From Sulfurimonas sp. (GTDB lineage Bacteria > Campylobacterota > Campylobacteria > Campylobacterales > Sulfurimonadaceae), in contig JAMORO010000038.1 in the NCBI GenBank assembly GCA_027063505.1, positions 1 through 64,000 of the forward strand: a stretch of 64,000 nucleotides of DNA. Direction: 5' to 3'. Of this stretch, positions 1 to 7,436 are shown piece by piece. The notes beneath the pieces are model-generated. The model saw only the letters and a list, made by a program, of their open reading frames with translations, was not told where the DNA came from and made no database searches. A program made the position numbers and the translations under genes. Numbering within the stretch: position 1 is the first letter of the stretch; the number at the start of each line of letters is the position of its first letter.

Positions 1-336
1 CTCCATATTTTCTACTTCATACTTTGAAACCATATCTTTTTTAAGAAGTCTTTTGTATCTATCTAAGTTTAACTTTACATTTGTGTACTGGTTCTGATAC
101 ATCTGAAGGCTAAGCTCTGCTTGGCGTTTTGCAGAGTCTATCTCACGTGAGTCAATAGTATAAAGAATTTGGTTCTTTTTTACTTTTTCCCCTTCACTTA
201 CATTAACATTTGTAACAAAGCCCATAAATCGACTTGTAATCATCTTCTGATTATCTGATATTACACTTCCTGAAAGTGTAAGAGTCTCCGCCATTAGTGA
301 GGCTGCTAGTGTTAAAAGTAGTAGTATTTTTTTCAT
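1..336 (-). CDS. Efflux RND transporter periplasmic adaptor (membrane-fusion) subunit, 5' part only
   Basis: The gene starts at 336 on the minus strand and runs off the left edge; 112 residues are visible. It begins with a signal peptide (MKKILLLLTLAASLMA), followed by a biotinyl-lipoyl-like beta segment (SRFMGFVTNVNVSEGEKVKK) and a helical hairpin rich in Lys, Gln and Asn. This is the standard N-terminus of HlyD/AcrA-type adaptors, which link an inner-membrane pump to a TolC channel across the periplasm. The start codon overlaps the stop of the upstream TolC-type gene (TAATG), so the two are co-translated. The pump itself would lie further left, outside the window. Substrate unknown. Confidence 0.85.
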   Translation of the reverse strand, partial: MKKILLLLTLAASLMAETLTLSGSVISDNQKMITSRFMGFVTNVNVSEGEKVKKNQILYTIDSREIDSAKRQAELSLQMYQNQYTNVKLNLDRYKRLLKKDMVSKYEVENME

Positions 337-1685
337 TAGTTTATATCTCCATTTGCTAGTTTTTCTAAAGCGAATATTTTCTCATTACGTTTGTTCTTTG
401 CAATCTGTAGTTGTAGTATCTTTTGAATCTGTGCAGATTGTTTGATAATTACATCACTCATAGATGAGAGTTTCTCTTTGTATCTGCCCTCATAATTTTT
501 ATAGATTGCATCTGCAAGCTGTAGCTCTTTTTCAAGAGAAGCTATTTCATCATCAGCACTCTTAATCTCTGTTCTTATTTTAGCGAGTTTAAGGGCGATT
601 CCCTCTTTAGCTAAAGCGAGTTGAGACTCCATTTTAAGGTGTTGTAGTTTAGATTTCTCTATCTCACTACTATCACTTCCACCATTAAAGATATTCCAAG
701 TAAGTCTTGCACCTACTGTATAAGCTAAGTGATCACTTGCATCACCTAAAAAACTATCATCAGCGGTTGCGACTTCTGCAAAAGCACCAACTGTTGGATA
801 CCAACGTGCTTCTTGTGCATCAACCATACTTCTACGAACTTCTAAACCCGTTGTAGCTTTTTTGATATCTAAGTTTTGACTGAGTATCTCGTTATCACTT
901 TTATTTGAGAGTGAAACATCTGAACTTGGTACTTCTATCTCTTTTACTTGAGTGTTAAGTAGAAAGCTGATGTAGTGGTAGAGAAGCTCTTTATTTGAGC
1001 TCATCTGTCCTAAAAGACGCTCTACATTCCCTTTTTTAGCTTTTACCTCTAATAAATCAACTTTTTTTGCATAACCAACATCAATCATATTCTGAGTCAT
1101 ATCTTCAAGAATTTCGATATTTGTAAGAATAGTAGTTAGATTACTAATAGAGTCATTAAGGAGTGCCATATCGTAGTATGATTTTTTTAACTCATACACT
1201 TTTGTACTGACTACTTCCTCTTTTTCTAAAGTTTTAATCTTCTCAACTTTACTCATTATCTCAGAGTAAGAACTGAGTGCAAAACCTGTAAAAAGTGGTA
1301 CTTCATAACGAAGCTTACTCTGAAAGAAGTTTCTATCTTCTGGATAGTTTAAATCTTTTGGTTGCACATTTAAAATATCTGGGTTTGTTCCATCAAATTC
1401 TGAAAAACCAAAGTTTCCAAAGCTTGCTTCTCTTGAAGCTAGTGTAAATCCAAACACATTTCCTGCATCATTTGAACGAGCTATATCTTGAGTAAAGTCT
1501 AGTTTACCCCAGTTTTTTCCGTCTACGCTATTTCTCTCTTCATGTGCTACTTTTACATCTAAAGCAGCGGCTTTTATCTCTAGGTTATCTCTTTTTAATA
1601 TACTTAATGCTTCACTCAAAGTAAGTTTCTCACTTTGGGCATTAAGATTTATTACTAAAAAGAGTAGGGTAAATATTTTAATCAT
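336..1685 (-). CDS. TolC-family outer membrane efflux protein
   Basis: 449 residues, normal for the TolC/OEP family. A signal peptide (MIKIFTLLFLVINLNA) is followed by two long alternating helical/coiled repeats typical of the periplasmic tunnel, and by barrel-like stretches near residues 90-130 (VFGFTLASREASFGNFGF) and 290-335 (WYPTVGAFAEVATADDSFLG). It should form the outer-membrane exit duct of a tripartite pump. It is first in the operon, ahead of the adaptor gene with a TAATG junction. The start at 1685 is supported by an upstream AAGGAGAG. An A-T-rich promoter and a direct repeat lie upstream. The substrate (drug, metal or other) cannot be read from the sequence. Confidence 0.9.
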   Translation of the reverse strand: MIKIFTLLFLVINLNAQSEKLTLSEALSILKRDNLEIKAAALDVKVAHEERNSVDGKNWGKLDFTQDIARSNDAGNVFGFTLASREASFGNFGFSEFDGTNPDILNVQPKDLNYPEDRNFFQSKLRYEVPLFTGFALSSYSEIMSKVEKIKTLEKEEVVSTKVYELKKSYYDMALLNDSISNLTTILTNIEILEDMTQNMIDVGYAKKVDLLEVKAKKGNVERLLGQMSSNKELLYHYISFLLNTQVKEIEVPSSDVSLSNKSDNEILSQNLDIKKATTGLEVRRSMVDAQEARWYPTVGAFAEVATADDSFLGDASDHLAYTVGARLTWNIFNGGSDSSEIEKSKLQHLKMESQLALAKEGIALKLAKIRTEIKSADDEIASLEKELQLADAIYKNYEGRYKEKLSSMSDVIIKQSAQIQKILQLQIAKNKRNEKIFALEKLANGDIN

Positions 1686-1716
1686 TAATCTCTCCTTGGG
1701 TAATAAATTCGGCAGA

Positions 1717-1722
1717 ATTATA
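1717..1722 (-). promoter_or_regulatory. Probable -10 element of the tolC-type efflux operon
   Basis: TATAAT on the minus strand in the context TGTTATAATTC, about 30 bases upstream of the start codon at 1685. No good -35 hexamer is present, which is common in this phylum. Confidence 0.55.
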
Positions 1723-1743
1723 ACATATATTTGTATTTCTTAT

Positions 1744-1760
1744 ATCACAAATAAATCACA
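1744..1760. promoter_or_regulatory. Tandem ATCACA direct repeat (11-bp period), candidate activator site
   Basis: ATCACA-N5-ATCACA on the plus strand. It lies just upstream of the efflux operon's -10 element, roughly where a class II activator would bind. The same arrangement occurs at 56411-56427 in front of the Tad locus. An 11-bp direct-repeat period is what OmpR/PhoB-type response regulators use. The match is seen directly; the regulator is inferred. Confidence 0.4.
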
Positions 1761-1795
1761 TTTTAGAATTTTTAGATAACGGGTATAATCATATT

Positions 1796-1909
1796 ATTAA
1801 ATTACTTATTGTTATATTATTTTTCCTTGTTTTTACTACATTAGCTGCAAATAGCAACATAAGAGTCTGTTTTCTCTTAAAATACTCTTATGATAAAAGC
1901 TCTTTTTAA
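1796..1909 (+). pseudogene. Possible decayed or non-ATG small secreted-peptide gene in the 1686-1986 gap
   Basis: This frame reads as a signal-peptide-like segment (IKLLIVILFFLVFTTLAANS) followed by about 17 residues and a TAA stop. There is no ATG; ATT at 1793 or 1796 stands where ATG-ATT-AAA would be expected, as if one base had changed. No clear ribosome-binding site was seen. The rest of this 300-bp gap holds the efflux operon promoter on the left and the promoter of the 1987 gene on the right. It could be the remnant of a lost exported protein or chance; confidence is low. Confidence 0.15.
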
Positions 1910-1955
1910 AGTTTCAATTATAGATAAAATAATCATCTTGTAAGTGAAAAACTAC

Positions 1956-1961
1956 TATAAT
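1956..1961 (+). promoter_or_regulatory. Probable -10 element for the small barrel gene at 1987
   Basis: TATAAT in the context CTACTATAATGCAG, 25 bases before the start codon. It is followed by a good Shine-Dalgarno AAGGA at 1976-1980. Confidence 0.6.
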
Positions 1962-1986
1962 GCAGTATAAATTTTAAGGAACTATA

Positions 1987-2466
1987 ATGATAAAAATAAT
2001 GAAGACAGCTCTTGTGAGTATTGGTGCAGTTGCACTGTTTACAACTTCGGCAGTAGCTGGAAACAGAGGTGTTGGTGTAAGTGTTACTGGAGATACAGCG
2101 ACAATTCGTGGTGATATTATGATTCAAGAGAATTTACGATTAGAGCCATATTTTGGTATGACTTATAGAAGTGTAGATGTAGGAAATACGACAATTTCAA
2201 ACACAACTTTTAACCTTGGAACTGCAGCACATATGATAAAAGAGATTTCTCCTGCAATGAGTATGTACTATGGTGGATTTTTAGGTTTTACAAGTGATGA
2301 TCCAGCAAATGGTTCCTCTTTTAACCTTGGTCCTGTTGCTGGTGTTGAGTATGCTTTTGACCCTCAGTTTACACTTGGTGCTGAAGTGAGTTTTAATATG
2401 AACTTTGGTGATACAACTGTAGTTTCAACTGACTCTGCTGTAATCCTTCGTTACTACTTTGACTAA
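1987..2466 (+). CDS. Small outer-membrane beta-barrel protein
   Basis: 159 residues. The signal peptide ends near AVAGN, and the mature part is made of short alternating strands that end with an aromatic C-terminal strand (DSAVILRYYFD), as expected for assembly into the outer membrane. The size fits an eight-stranded OmpA/OmpX-like barrel of the porin-like or YadA-independent 'outer membrane beta-barrel' type. The upstream AAGGA supports the start at 1987; an in-frame ATG at 1999 is a weaker alternative. It is transcribed alone, with its own promoter and a hairpin after the stop. No specific function can be assigned. Confidence 0.7.
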   Translation: MIKIMKTALVSIGAVALFTTSAVAGNRGVGVSVTGDTATIRGDIMIQENLRLEPYFGMTYRSVDVGNTTISNTTFNLGTAAHMIKEISPAMSMYYGGFLGFTSDDPANGSSFNLGPVAGVEYAFDPQFTLGAEVSFNMNFGDTTVVSTDSAVILRYYFD

Positions 2467-2490
2467 ATAATAACAAACATAACTAAAATA

Positions 2491-2515
2491 CTATAGCCCT
2501 TTTCTCTGGCTATAG
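2491..2515 (+). terminator. Hairpin terminator after the barrel gene
   Basis: Perfect 8-bp stem CTATAGCC / GGCTATAG with a 9-base loop, 25 bases after the stop codon. It is followed by a short T-rich stretch (TGAATTTTC). The poor T tract makes this a moderate call. Confidence 0.5.
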
Positions 2516-2585
2516 TGAATTTTCATTAATCTTCCTGTATACTTTCAAAATATAAAAAATATTTACTAAAGGCAAAAATATCGAT

Positions 2586-2906
2586 ATGCAAATGGTAGTT
2601 GACTCCCTCCGTACTAAGGGAAAAATATATAAAAAGATGCAAGAGGTCTCTCCTAAAGAGTTAGGTATTCGTAACAAGATTCGGATATATAAAGCCACAG
2701 ATATTCAAGGCTATTTCTCTGCAATCTTCGCTATAAGTCAAAAGAGTAGAATTTTGATGAAAGATGTGCATAAAATGCAAGAGATTTATGGCAAACTAAC
2801 ACTCTATTGTGATCATAACTTTAAACATAAAGTGATTTTCATAGATGCACCTCTCTGCTCAAAAGCGAAGTTGGCATTTAAAGAAACAGGATGGAGAGTT
2901 TACTAA
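2586..2906 (+). CDS. Conserved hypothetical protein upstream of coaX
   Basis: 106 residues, basic, with no signal peptide or membrane segment. I do not recognise a named domain. The chain reads as a compact alpha/beta protein with two Cys near the C-terminus (residues about 78 and 92). Its stop overlaps the probable start of coaX (TAATG), so the two are probably translated together, but no functional link is known to me. The codon usage looks like that of its neighbours and supports a real gene. The start is uncertain; only a weak AAAGGC lies upstream of 2586. Confidence 0.6.
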   Translation: MQMVVDSLRTKGKIYKKMQEVSPKELGIRNKIRIYKATDIQGYFSAIFAISQKSRILMKDVHKMQEIYGKLTLYCDHNFKHKVIFIDAPLCSKAKLAFKETGWRVY

Positions 2907-3514
2907 TGTTACTCTGTGATGTAGGAAATACCTCTTACCATTTTTTGGATGGGAGTAGAGACTATAAAGAGTCAGCAGACTCTTTTGATCCAGCAACAAT
3001 AACCAAACAAGTCTATTTTATCTCTGTAAATAGTAGAGTGACTCAAAAGCTCCAAAACTTAAAAAACTGGATAGATCTTTCAGCTGTTATAGATAAAAGT
3101 ATCTACTATGAGACAATGGGAATAGATAGAATAGTAGCAGTAGAATCTACTCAAAACGCTGTTATAGTTGATGGGGGAAGTGCAATAACTGTAGATGTCG
3201 TGCGAAATGGTGTTTTTGAGGGTGGATTTATCTACCCTGGTATAAACGCTATGCATAAGACATATAAGAGTATATCGCCCGCTTTAGAGTATCCTTTTAA
3301 TTTAGAGTTAAATGTTGAAAAATTACCAAAAGATTCTCAAAATGCTATAAGCTATGGTTTTTTAAAACTACTCTATAGTGAAGTCCTCTCGTATGGGCTA
3401 CCTATCATTTTAACGGGTGGTGATGCTAGTCAATTAAAGAGACTTTTTAAAGAGGCTAAAGTTGATAAACTACTCCTCTTTGAGAGTATGAAAAAGCTTA
3501 TAATTAAACTTTGA
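2906..3514 (+). CDS. coaX: Type III pantothenate kinase
   Basis: Phosphorylates pantothenate in the first step of coenzyme A synthesis in the cytoplasm. The N-terminus MLLCDVGNT is the ASKHA-fold phosphate-binding strand of the CoaX family. Further hallmarks are GIDRIVAV, VDGGSAITVD (second phosphate loop with its Asp) and GGFIYPGI, then LTGGDA near the end. I place the start at 2906, giving 202 residues. There the ATG overlaps the previous stop (TAATG), a GGAG sits at the right distance and homologues begin the same way; an ATG at 2891 would add five residues. The chain is shorter than most CoaX proteins (about 250), as in related species. Confidence 0.88.
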   Translation: MLLCDVGNTSYHFLDGSRDYKESADSFDPATITKQVYFISVNSRVTQKLQNLKNWIDLSAVIDKSIYYETMGIDRIVAVESTQNAVIVDGGSAITVDVVRNGVFEGGFIYPGINAMHKTYKSISPALEYPFNLELNVEKLPKDSQNAISYGFLKLLYSEVLSYGLPIILTGGDASQLKRLFKEAKVDKLLLFESMKKLIIKL

Positions 3515-3564
3515 GTAAAGTTTAGGTAAAATGCGAAAATTATTTAAGAAAGAAAAGGGCTAAA

Positions 3565-4194
3565 ATGCTAACAGTTGCACTTCCAAAAGGTCGTATCGCT
3601 AAAGAGACACTAGAGATATTTGAAACAATCTTCGGAGATGGTTTTAAGTTTGATGATAGAAAATTAATATTAGAGACTCCTAATTTTCGTTTTTTACTTG
3701 TTCGTAACCAAGATGTTGCAACATATGTCTACCATCAAGCAGCAGATATCGGTGTTGTTGGTTTAGATACTTTAGAGGAGCAGGGCTTAGATGTTGTTCG
3801 TCTTTTAGATTTACACCGTGGTGTTTGTAAAGTCTCTATCGGTATGAAAGTAGGGGAAAAACTTGACCTTACAAAACCAGAACTAAAAGTCGCTTCTAAG
3901 ATGGTAAACATCACTAAACGTTACTTTGAAGAGCGTGCTGTGAGTGTAGAGATCATCAAACTCAATGGTTCTGTTGAGCTAGCACCTCTTATCGGTCTAG
4001 CTGATATGATAGTAGATGTTGTTGAAACGGGAACTACTATGAAGCAAAATGGTTTAGAAGTTGTTGAGGATATAATGACAAGTTCAACATACCTTATAGC
4101 AAACAAGAACTCTTATATCGCTAAAAAAGATGAAGTTTTAGATATCTATGAGAAGATAGATGCTGTTATAAAAGCGGAGCAAAACACGAAGTAA
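3565..4194 (+). CDS. hisG: ATP phosphoribosyltransferase, short form
   Basis: Catalyses the first step of histidine synthesis, condensing ATP with PRPP. The 209-residue length and the N-terminus LTVALPKGRIAKETLEIF mark the short HisG class. This class lacks the C-terminal regulatory domain and works in a hetero-octamer with HisZ, which is not in this window. The PRPP-binding loop is at about 150-160 (DVVETGTTMKQNG). A ribosome-binding AAAAGGG precedes the start. The stop overlaps the next gene's ATG (TAATG). Confidence 0.95.
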   Translation: MLTVALPKGRIAKETLEIFETIFGDGFKFDDRKLILETPNFRFLLVRNQDVATYVYHQAADIGVVGLDTLEEQGLDVVRLLDLHRGVCKVSIGMKVGEKLDLTKPELKVASKMVNITKRYFEERAVSVEIIKLNGSVELAPLIGLADMIVDVVETGTTMKQNGLEVVEDIMTSSTYLIANKNSYIAKKDEVLDIYEKIDAVIKAEQNTK

Positions 4195-4877
4195 TGACAA
4201 ACTTAGACCTCTATGCAAAAGCAGAACATCTTCTTGGAATTGAAGAAGCTACAGAAGCTCTTTATGATTTATACCGAAGTGAACTTGATGAGAAAAATGT
4301 TAAAACACTTTTAGATGTTGGCTGTGGTCGTGGTGGCTTTATGCAGCGGATGATAAGTGATGGCGTTGTGTGTAAAGGTGTAGATCTCAGTCAAGTGATG
4401 GTTGATGAGTGTAAGTCTCAAGGACTTGATGCTGCGTGTATTGATGCTCGCGAAGTTACTGGAAAATATGATGCTATTGTCAGTATATTTGATGTGCTTA
4501 ACTTTATGGACAAAGCGACCCTCATAGACTTTTTAAACACTATGGCTGATAAGCTTAATGATGATGGCGTTTTAATAGCTGATATAAATACCCTCTATGG
4601 TTTTTCTGATGTAGCAGAGGGAACAATGAGTAAAGATAGTGAAGATGAGTTTTTAGTTGTAGATGCAGAGTTTGCAGATGATGAGCTCAATACACAGTTT
4701 ACTCTTTTTGAGAAAAATGAAGAGGGAACATTTACAAAACATCAAGATATAATTATTCAGTACTTTCATAAGATAAAAGTGTTTCAAACCCTCAAAAAGT
4801 TAAAGCTAGTAGATAAACAGACTTTCTCTCTCTACGACACAGAGGATAAAACACTTCTCATCTTTAAAAAGAAATAG
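4194..4877 (+). CDS. Class I SAM-dependent methyltransferase
   Basis: 227 residues with the Rossmann-like motif I LLDVGCGRGG at about 39-48. The acidic end of strand beta-2 is at GVDLSQ, and post-motif VSIFDVLNFM follows. The C-terminal third (FHKIKVFQTLKKLKL) resembles small-molecule methyltransferases of the UbiE/Methyltransf_25 type. The substrate is unknown. It is translationally coupled to hisG by a TAATG junction, but a role in histidine synthesis is not implied. Its last 14 bases overlap the 3' end of pdxA, which runs in the opposite direction. Confidence 0.8.
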   Translation: MTNLDLYAKAEHLLGIEEATEALYDLYRSELDEKNVKTLLDVGCGRGGFMQRMISDGVVCKGVDLSQVMVDECKSQGLDAACIDAREVTGKYDAIVSIFDVLNFMDKATLIDFLNTMADKLNDDGVLIADINTLYGFSDVAEGTMSKDSEDEFLVVDAEFADDELNTQFTLFEKNEEGTFTKHQDIIIQYFHKIKVFQTLKKLKLVDKQTFSLYDTEDKTLLIFKKK

Positions 4878-5769
4878 CACTCTTTATAGCGTTTATATAT
4901 GATAGCGTTTTAGCTTCGCCCTTGTAGGCGATGTCAAAGGCTGTCCCATGATCTACGGATGTTCGTACGATTGGGAGATTGAGTGAGATATTTACACTCT
5001 CATCAAAGTAGAGTGCTTTGAGTGGTGCTAAACCTTGGTCATGATACATCGCAACGAAGTAACGAAAGTTCTTACGAAAGTGAGGAGTAAATGCTACATC
5101 GGGGACTATCGGTCCTACAAACTGCTCCCATCCTAACTCTTTGTTCATACTCTTTATAGCTTTTTTTATACGCATATCCTCATTCCCTAAAACGCCATTG
5201 TCCCCTGCATGAGGGTTTATTCCTAAAACAGCTACTGGCTCTTTTGGGATAGCGTTTGAGAAGTCTCGTAAAAAAGGTTTAAGCATTTTATACTTGATAA
5301 CCTTAGTTACTTCACGAAGAGGGATATGCTCAGTAACGAGTGCTACATACATTTTCTCACACCCTAGCATCATAATAGCTTCAGCATTGAAGTGTTGACG
5401 AAGGAGGTCTGTATGACCTTTGTACTCTAAGCCTGCTAACATCCAAGCCTCTTTGTGAATAGGCATAGTGACTACTCCATCAGCTTTTTTCTCTTCACAG
5501 AGTTTTATACCTGCCATAAAAGAGTCATAAGAGTATCTTCCACTATCTGCAGCTACTACACCTGCTTCTATGGTAAATGAACCAGTAACTTCTTGGAGAG
5601 TAAAATCATCGGGAATAGAGGTATTTAAAAGTTTTGCAGCTTGTACTAATAGTTCTCTGTTTATACAGTAGAGTGGGCTGCAGAGTTTTTTTACAGCTTC
5701 ATGAGACTTGAGTGCTATCTCAATACCTACACCATTTAAATCTCCAACCGAAATAGCTAATATTTTCAT
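4864..5769 (-). CDS. pdxA: 4-hydroxythreonine-4-phosphate dehydrogenase
   Basis: Oxidises 4-phosphohydroxy-threonine in the DXP-dependent route to pyridoxal phosphate; its product is joined to DXP by PdxJ. The 301 residues start with ISVGDLNGVGIEI, the family signature. The metal-binding histidines lie in YKGHTDLLRQ, NPHAGDNGVLG and AMYHDQGLAP. Its start overlaps the pdxJ stop by 4 bases (ATGA), so the two consecutive enzymes are made together. The 3' end overlaps that of the convergent methyltransferase by 14 bases. Confidence 0.95.
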   Translation of the reverse strand: MKILAISVGDLNGVGIEIALKSHEAVKKLCSPLYCINRELLVQAAKLLNTSIPDDFTLQEVTGSFTIEAGVVAADSGRYSYDSFMAGIKLCEEKKADGVVTMPIHKEAWMLAGLEYKGHTDLLRQHFNAEAIMMLGCEKMYVALVTEHIPLREVTKVIKYKMLKPFLRDFSNAIPKEPVAVLGINPHAGDNGVLGNEDMRIKKAIKSMNKELGWEQFVGPIVPDVAFTPHFRKNFRYFVAMYHDQGLAPLKALYFDESVNISLNLPIVRTSVDHGTAFDIAYKGEAKTLSYINAIKSAISF

Positions 5770-6557
5770 CGAGTTGTAAGTTTCTTCATCTCTTTAACAG
5801 CTTCACTAAGCCCAGTAAATACACTACGTGCGATGATACTTTGACCGATGTTGAGCTCAATTATCTCCTCTATCTTCATCATCTCATGTACATTATGGTA
5901 GTTGAGTCCATGACCTGCTGCTACTTCAAGACCTAGTTTATTTGCATGTGTAGCAGCATATTTTATATCTTCAAGTGCTTTTTCAAGTCTACTACTAAGC
6001 TCATAGCGAGGAAACTCTATCTCTTTAACAGAGTGGTTTGAGTGAGGAAGGTTTGAGTGGAGCATTGCAAAAAGGTTTGCAAAGAGACCAGTGTGTAACT
6101 CTACCATCTCAGCACCTAACTCTTTTGAGCGCTCCATAGCCGCTATACTTGGATCTACAAAAAGAGAAACAGGGATAATGCTGTCATGAAGTAACTCTAT
6201 GGCATATCTAGTCTCATCTTCATAACTAAAAATATCAAGTCCACCCTCAGTTGTAACCTCTTCTCGTTTTTCAGGGACAAGTGTCGCACGGTGTGGTTTT
6301 ATCTTAGAGACAATCTCTAAGATTTTTTTATCTATGGCACACTCTAAGTTAACAGGGAGTTTACTAAAAGCCATAATATTCTTTACATCTACATCTTGAA
6401 TATGGCGTCTATCTTCACGTAGGTGGATAGTTATCTGATCAGCACCACTCTCACAAGCTACATAGAGAGCTTGAAGAATATCTGGGTCATTTACTTGTCT
6501 AGCTTCACGAAGTACAGCTACATGGTCTATGTTTACACCTAAGTTCATTTTACTCAT
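5766..6557 (-). CDS. pdxJ: Pyridoxine 5'-phosphate synthase
   Basis: Ring-closing enzyme of vitamin B6 synthesis. It is a TIM barrel of 263 residues, slightly longer than the usual 240-250. Diagnostic segments are LGVNIDHVAVLREAR at the N-terminus, ITIHLREDRRHI, NLECAID, LVPEKREEVTTEGGLD, and GHGLNYHN near the end with the phosphate-binding loop ELNIGQSIIARSV. It overlaps both pdxA (ATGA) and the preceding acyltransferase gene (4 bases), forming a three-gene unit. Confidence 0.96.
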   Translation of the reverse strand: MSKMNLGVNIDHVAVLREARQVNDPDILQALYVACESGADQITIHLREDRRHIQDVDVKNIMAFSKLPVNLECAIDKKILEIVSKIKPHRATLVPEKREEVTTEGGLDIFSYEDETRYAIELLHDSIIPVSLFVDPSIAAMERSKELGAEMVELHTGLFANLFAMLHSNLPHSNHSVKEIEFPRYELSSRLEKALEDIKYAATHANKLGLEVAAGHGLNYHNVHEMMKIEEIIELNIGQSIIARSVFTGLSEAVKEMKKLTTR

Positions 6558-7261
6558 GCGTTATATGCCTGTGCTTTTTTGTAAAACTCTGTGTACTCTT
6601 CTTCTAAAGTTGCAGAAGATACAATATCGCCAATATGAACTTCTACAACTCTTTTCTCTTTATAGGGTGCATGTTTAAAGAGCTCTTCGTTATGTCCTTT
6701 TATATATACAGGAACGATGTCAAGCTTATTTGCTTTGGCTATCTTACTTGCGCCACTTTGAAATTTTGTGATGTTTTCGCCGTTGTAGCGTTCACCCTCA
6801 GGAAACATATAGATGTTCATGTTGTCTACTTTTGCGAGAGTCTTTTTGATACTCTTAAAAAATGTTAATAGGCCACGTTTATTTTCCAAATCAACACTAA
6901 TACAACCACTATACTCAAAAAACTTTCCATAAAGTCCATTATCAAAAAGTTCTTGTTTTGCAATCCAAGCACCATTTTTATTAGAGTTTGAAAAAACTCT
7001 TTCCATGATAATAATATCTAAGAGTGATCTATGGTTAATAGCATAAAGAATTTTATCTCTCTGTGGTAAATCGCCAATCACTTTTACTTCGATGTTTAAA
7101 TAATCTAATACTTTATTTGAGTAGTCTTGTCTGTTCTTTGAGAGTGTTTCATACGCAGGTTTGAGCGTGATAAAAGGATGAAAGAATGTTTTTTTAAATA
7201 TACCAATATATTTAAACCCAAGTTCGAGCATAAATATAAATTTTCCAACTGTTTTTAGCAT
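6554..7261 (-). CDS. plsC: 1-acyl-sn-glycerol-3-phosphate acyltransferase (PlsC family)
   Basis: Adds the second acyl chain to lysophosphatidate to make phosphatidate at the inner membrane. The HX4D catalytic motif is NHRSLLD at residues 76-82, and the glycerol-phosphate motif is MFPEGERYNG near 152. A hydrophobic N-terminal stretch (KFIFMLELGFKYIGIF) probably lies in the membrane. It leads the plsC-pdxJ-pdxA unit with 4-base overlaps. Its Shine-Dalgarno AAAGG lies inside a perfect inverted repeat (7265-7286), so translation may be limited by RNA structure. Confidence 0.88.
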   Translation of the reverse strand: MLKTVGKFIFMLELGFKYIGIFKKTFFHPFITLKPAYETLSKNRQDYSNKVLDYLNIEVKVIGDLPQRDKILYAINHRSLLDIIIMERVFSNSNKNGAWIAKQELFDNGLYGKFFEYSGCISVDLENKRGLLTFFKSIKKTLAKVDNMNIYMFPEGERYNGENITKFQSGASKIAKANKLDIVPVYIKGHNEELFKHAPYKEKRVVEVHIGDIVSSATLEEEYTEFYKKAQAYNA

Positions 7262-7264
7262 AAA

Positions 7265-7286
7265 CTACCTTTAATTTTAAAGGTAG
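7265..7286 (-). promoter_or_regulatory. Inverted repeat covering the plsC ribosome-binding site
   Basis: Perfect 10-bp arms CTACCTTTAA / TTAAAGGTAG separated by two bases. On the minus strand the right arm contains the AAAGG that serves plsC, four bases before its ATG. A TATAAT lies just upstream of the left arm on the minus strand (about 7289-7294). The hairpin could therefore form at the 5' end of the plsC message, or end transcripts of the small lipoprotein gene upstream. Confidence 0.5.
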
Positions 7287-7314
7287 ATTATAACAAAATA
7301 ATATTAACTAGAAG

Positions 7315-7428
7315 TTATTTTGAGTGTGAACTTCTATAACGAGGATCTTGATAGTCTGGTTTTTCACAGCCACTAAACGCTGTCATAGTGCTTAGTAACA
7401 CTAATGTAACTAGTATTAACGATTTCAT
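7315..7428 (-). CDS. Small putative lipoprotein, 37 residues
   Basis: An ATG at 7428 follows AGGAG at ideal distance and opens a 37-codon frame. The product has a hydrophobic leader with a lipobox-like end (MTAFSGC) and then a short polar tail (EKPDYQDPRYRSSHSK). This is the build of an entericidin- or small-lipoprotein-like peptide, cut before Cys21 and lipid-anchored. Position -3 is Phe instead of the usual Leu/Val, so processing is likely but not certain. It lies between ppk2 and plsC on the same strand. Function unknown. Confidence 0.6.
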   Translation of the reverse strand: MKSLILVTLVLLSTMTAFSGCEKPDYQDPRYRSSHSK

Positions 7429-7436
7429 ATTTACTC

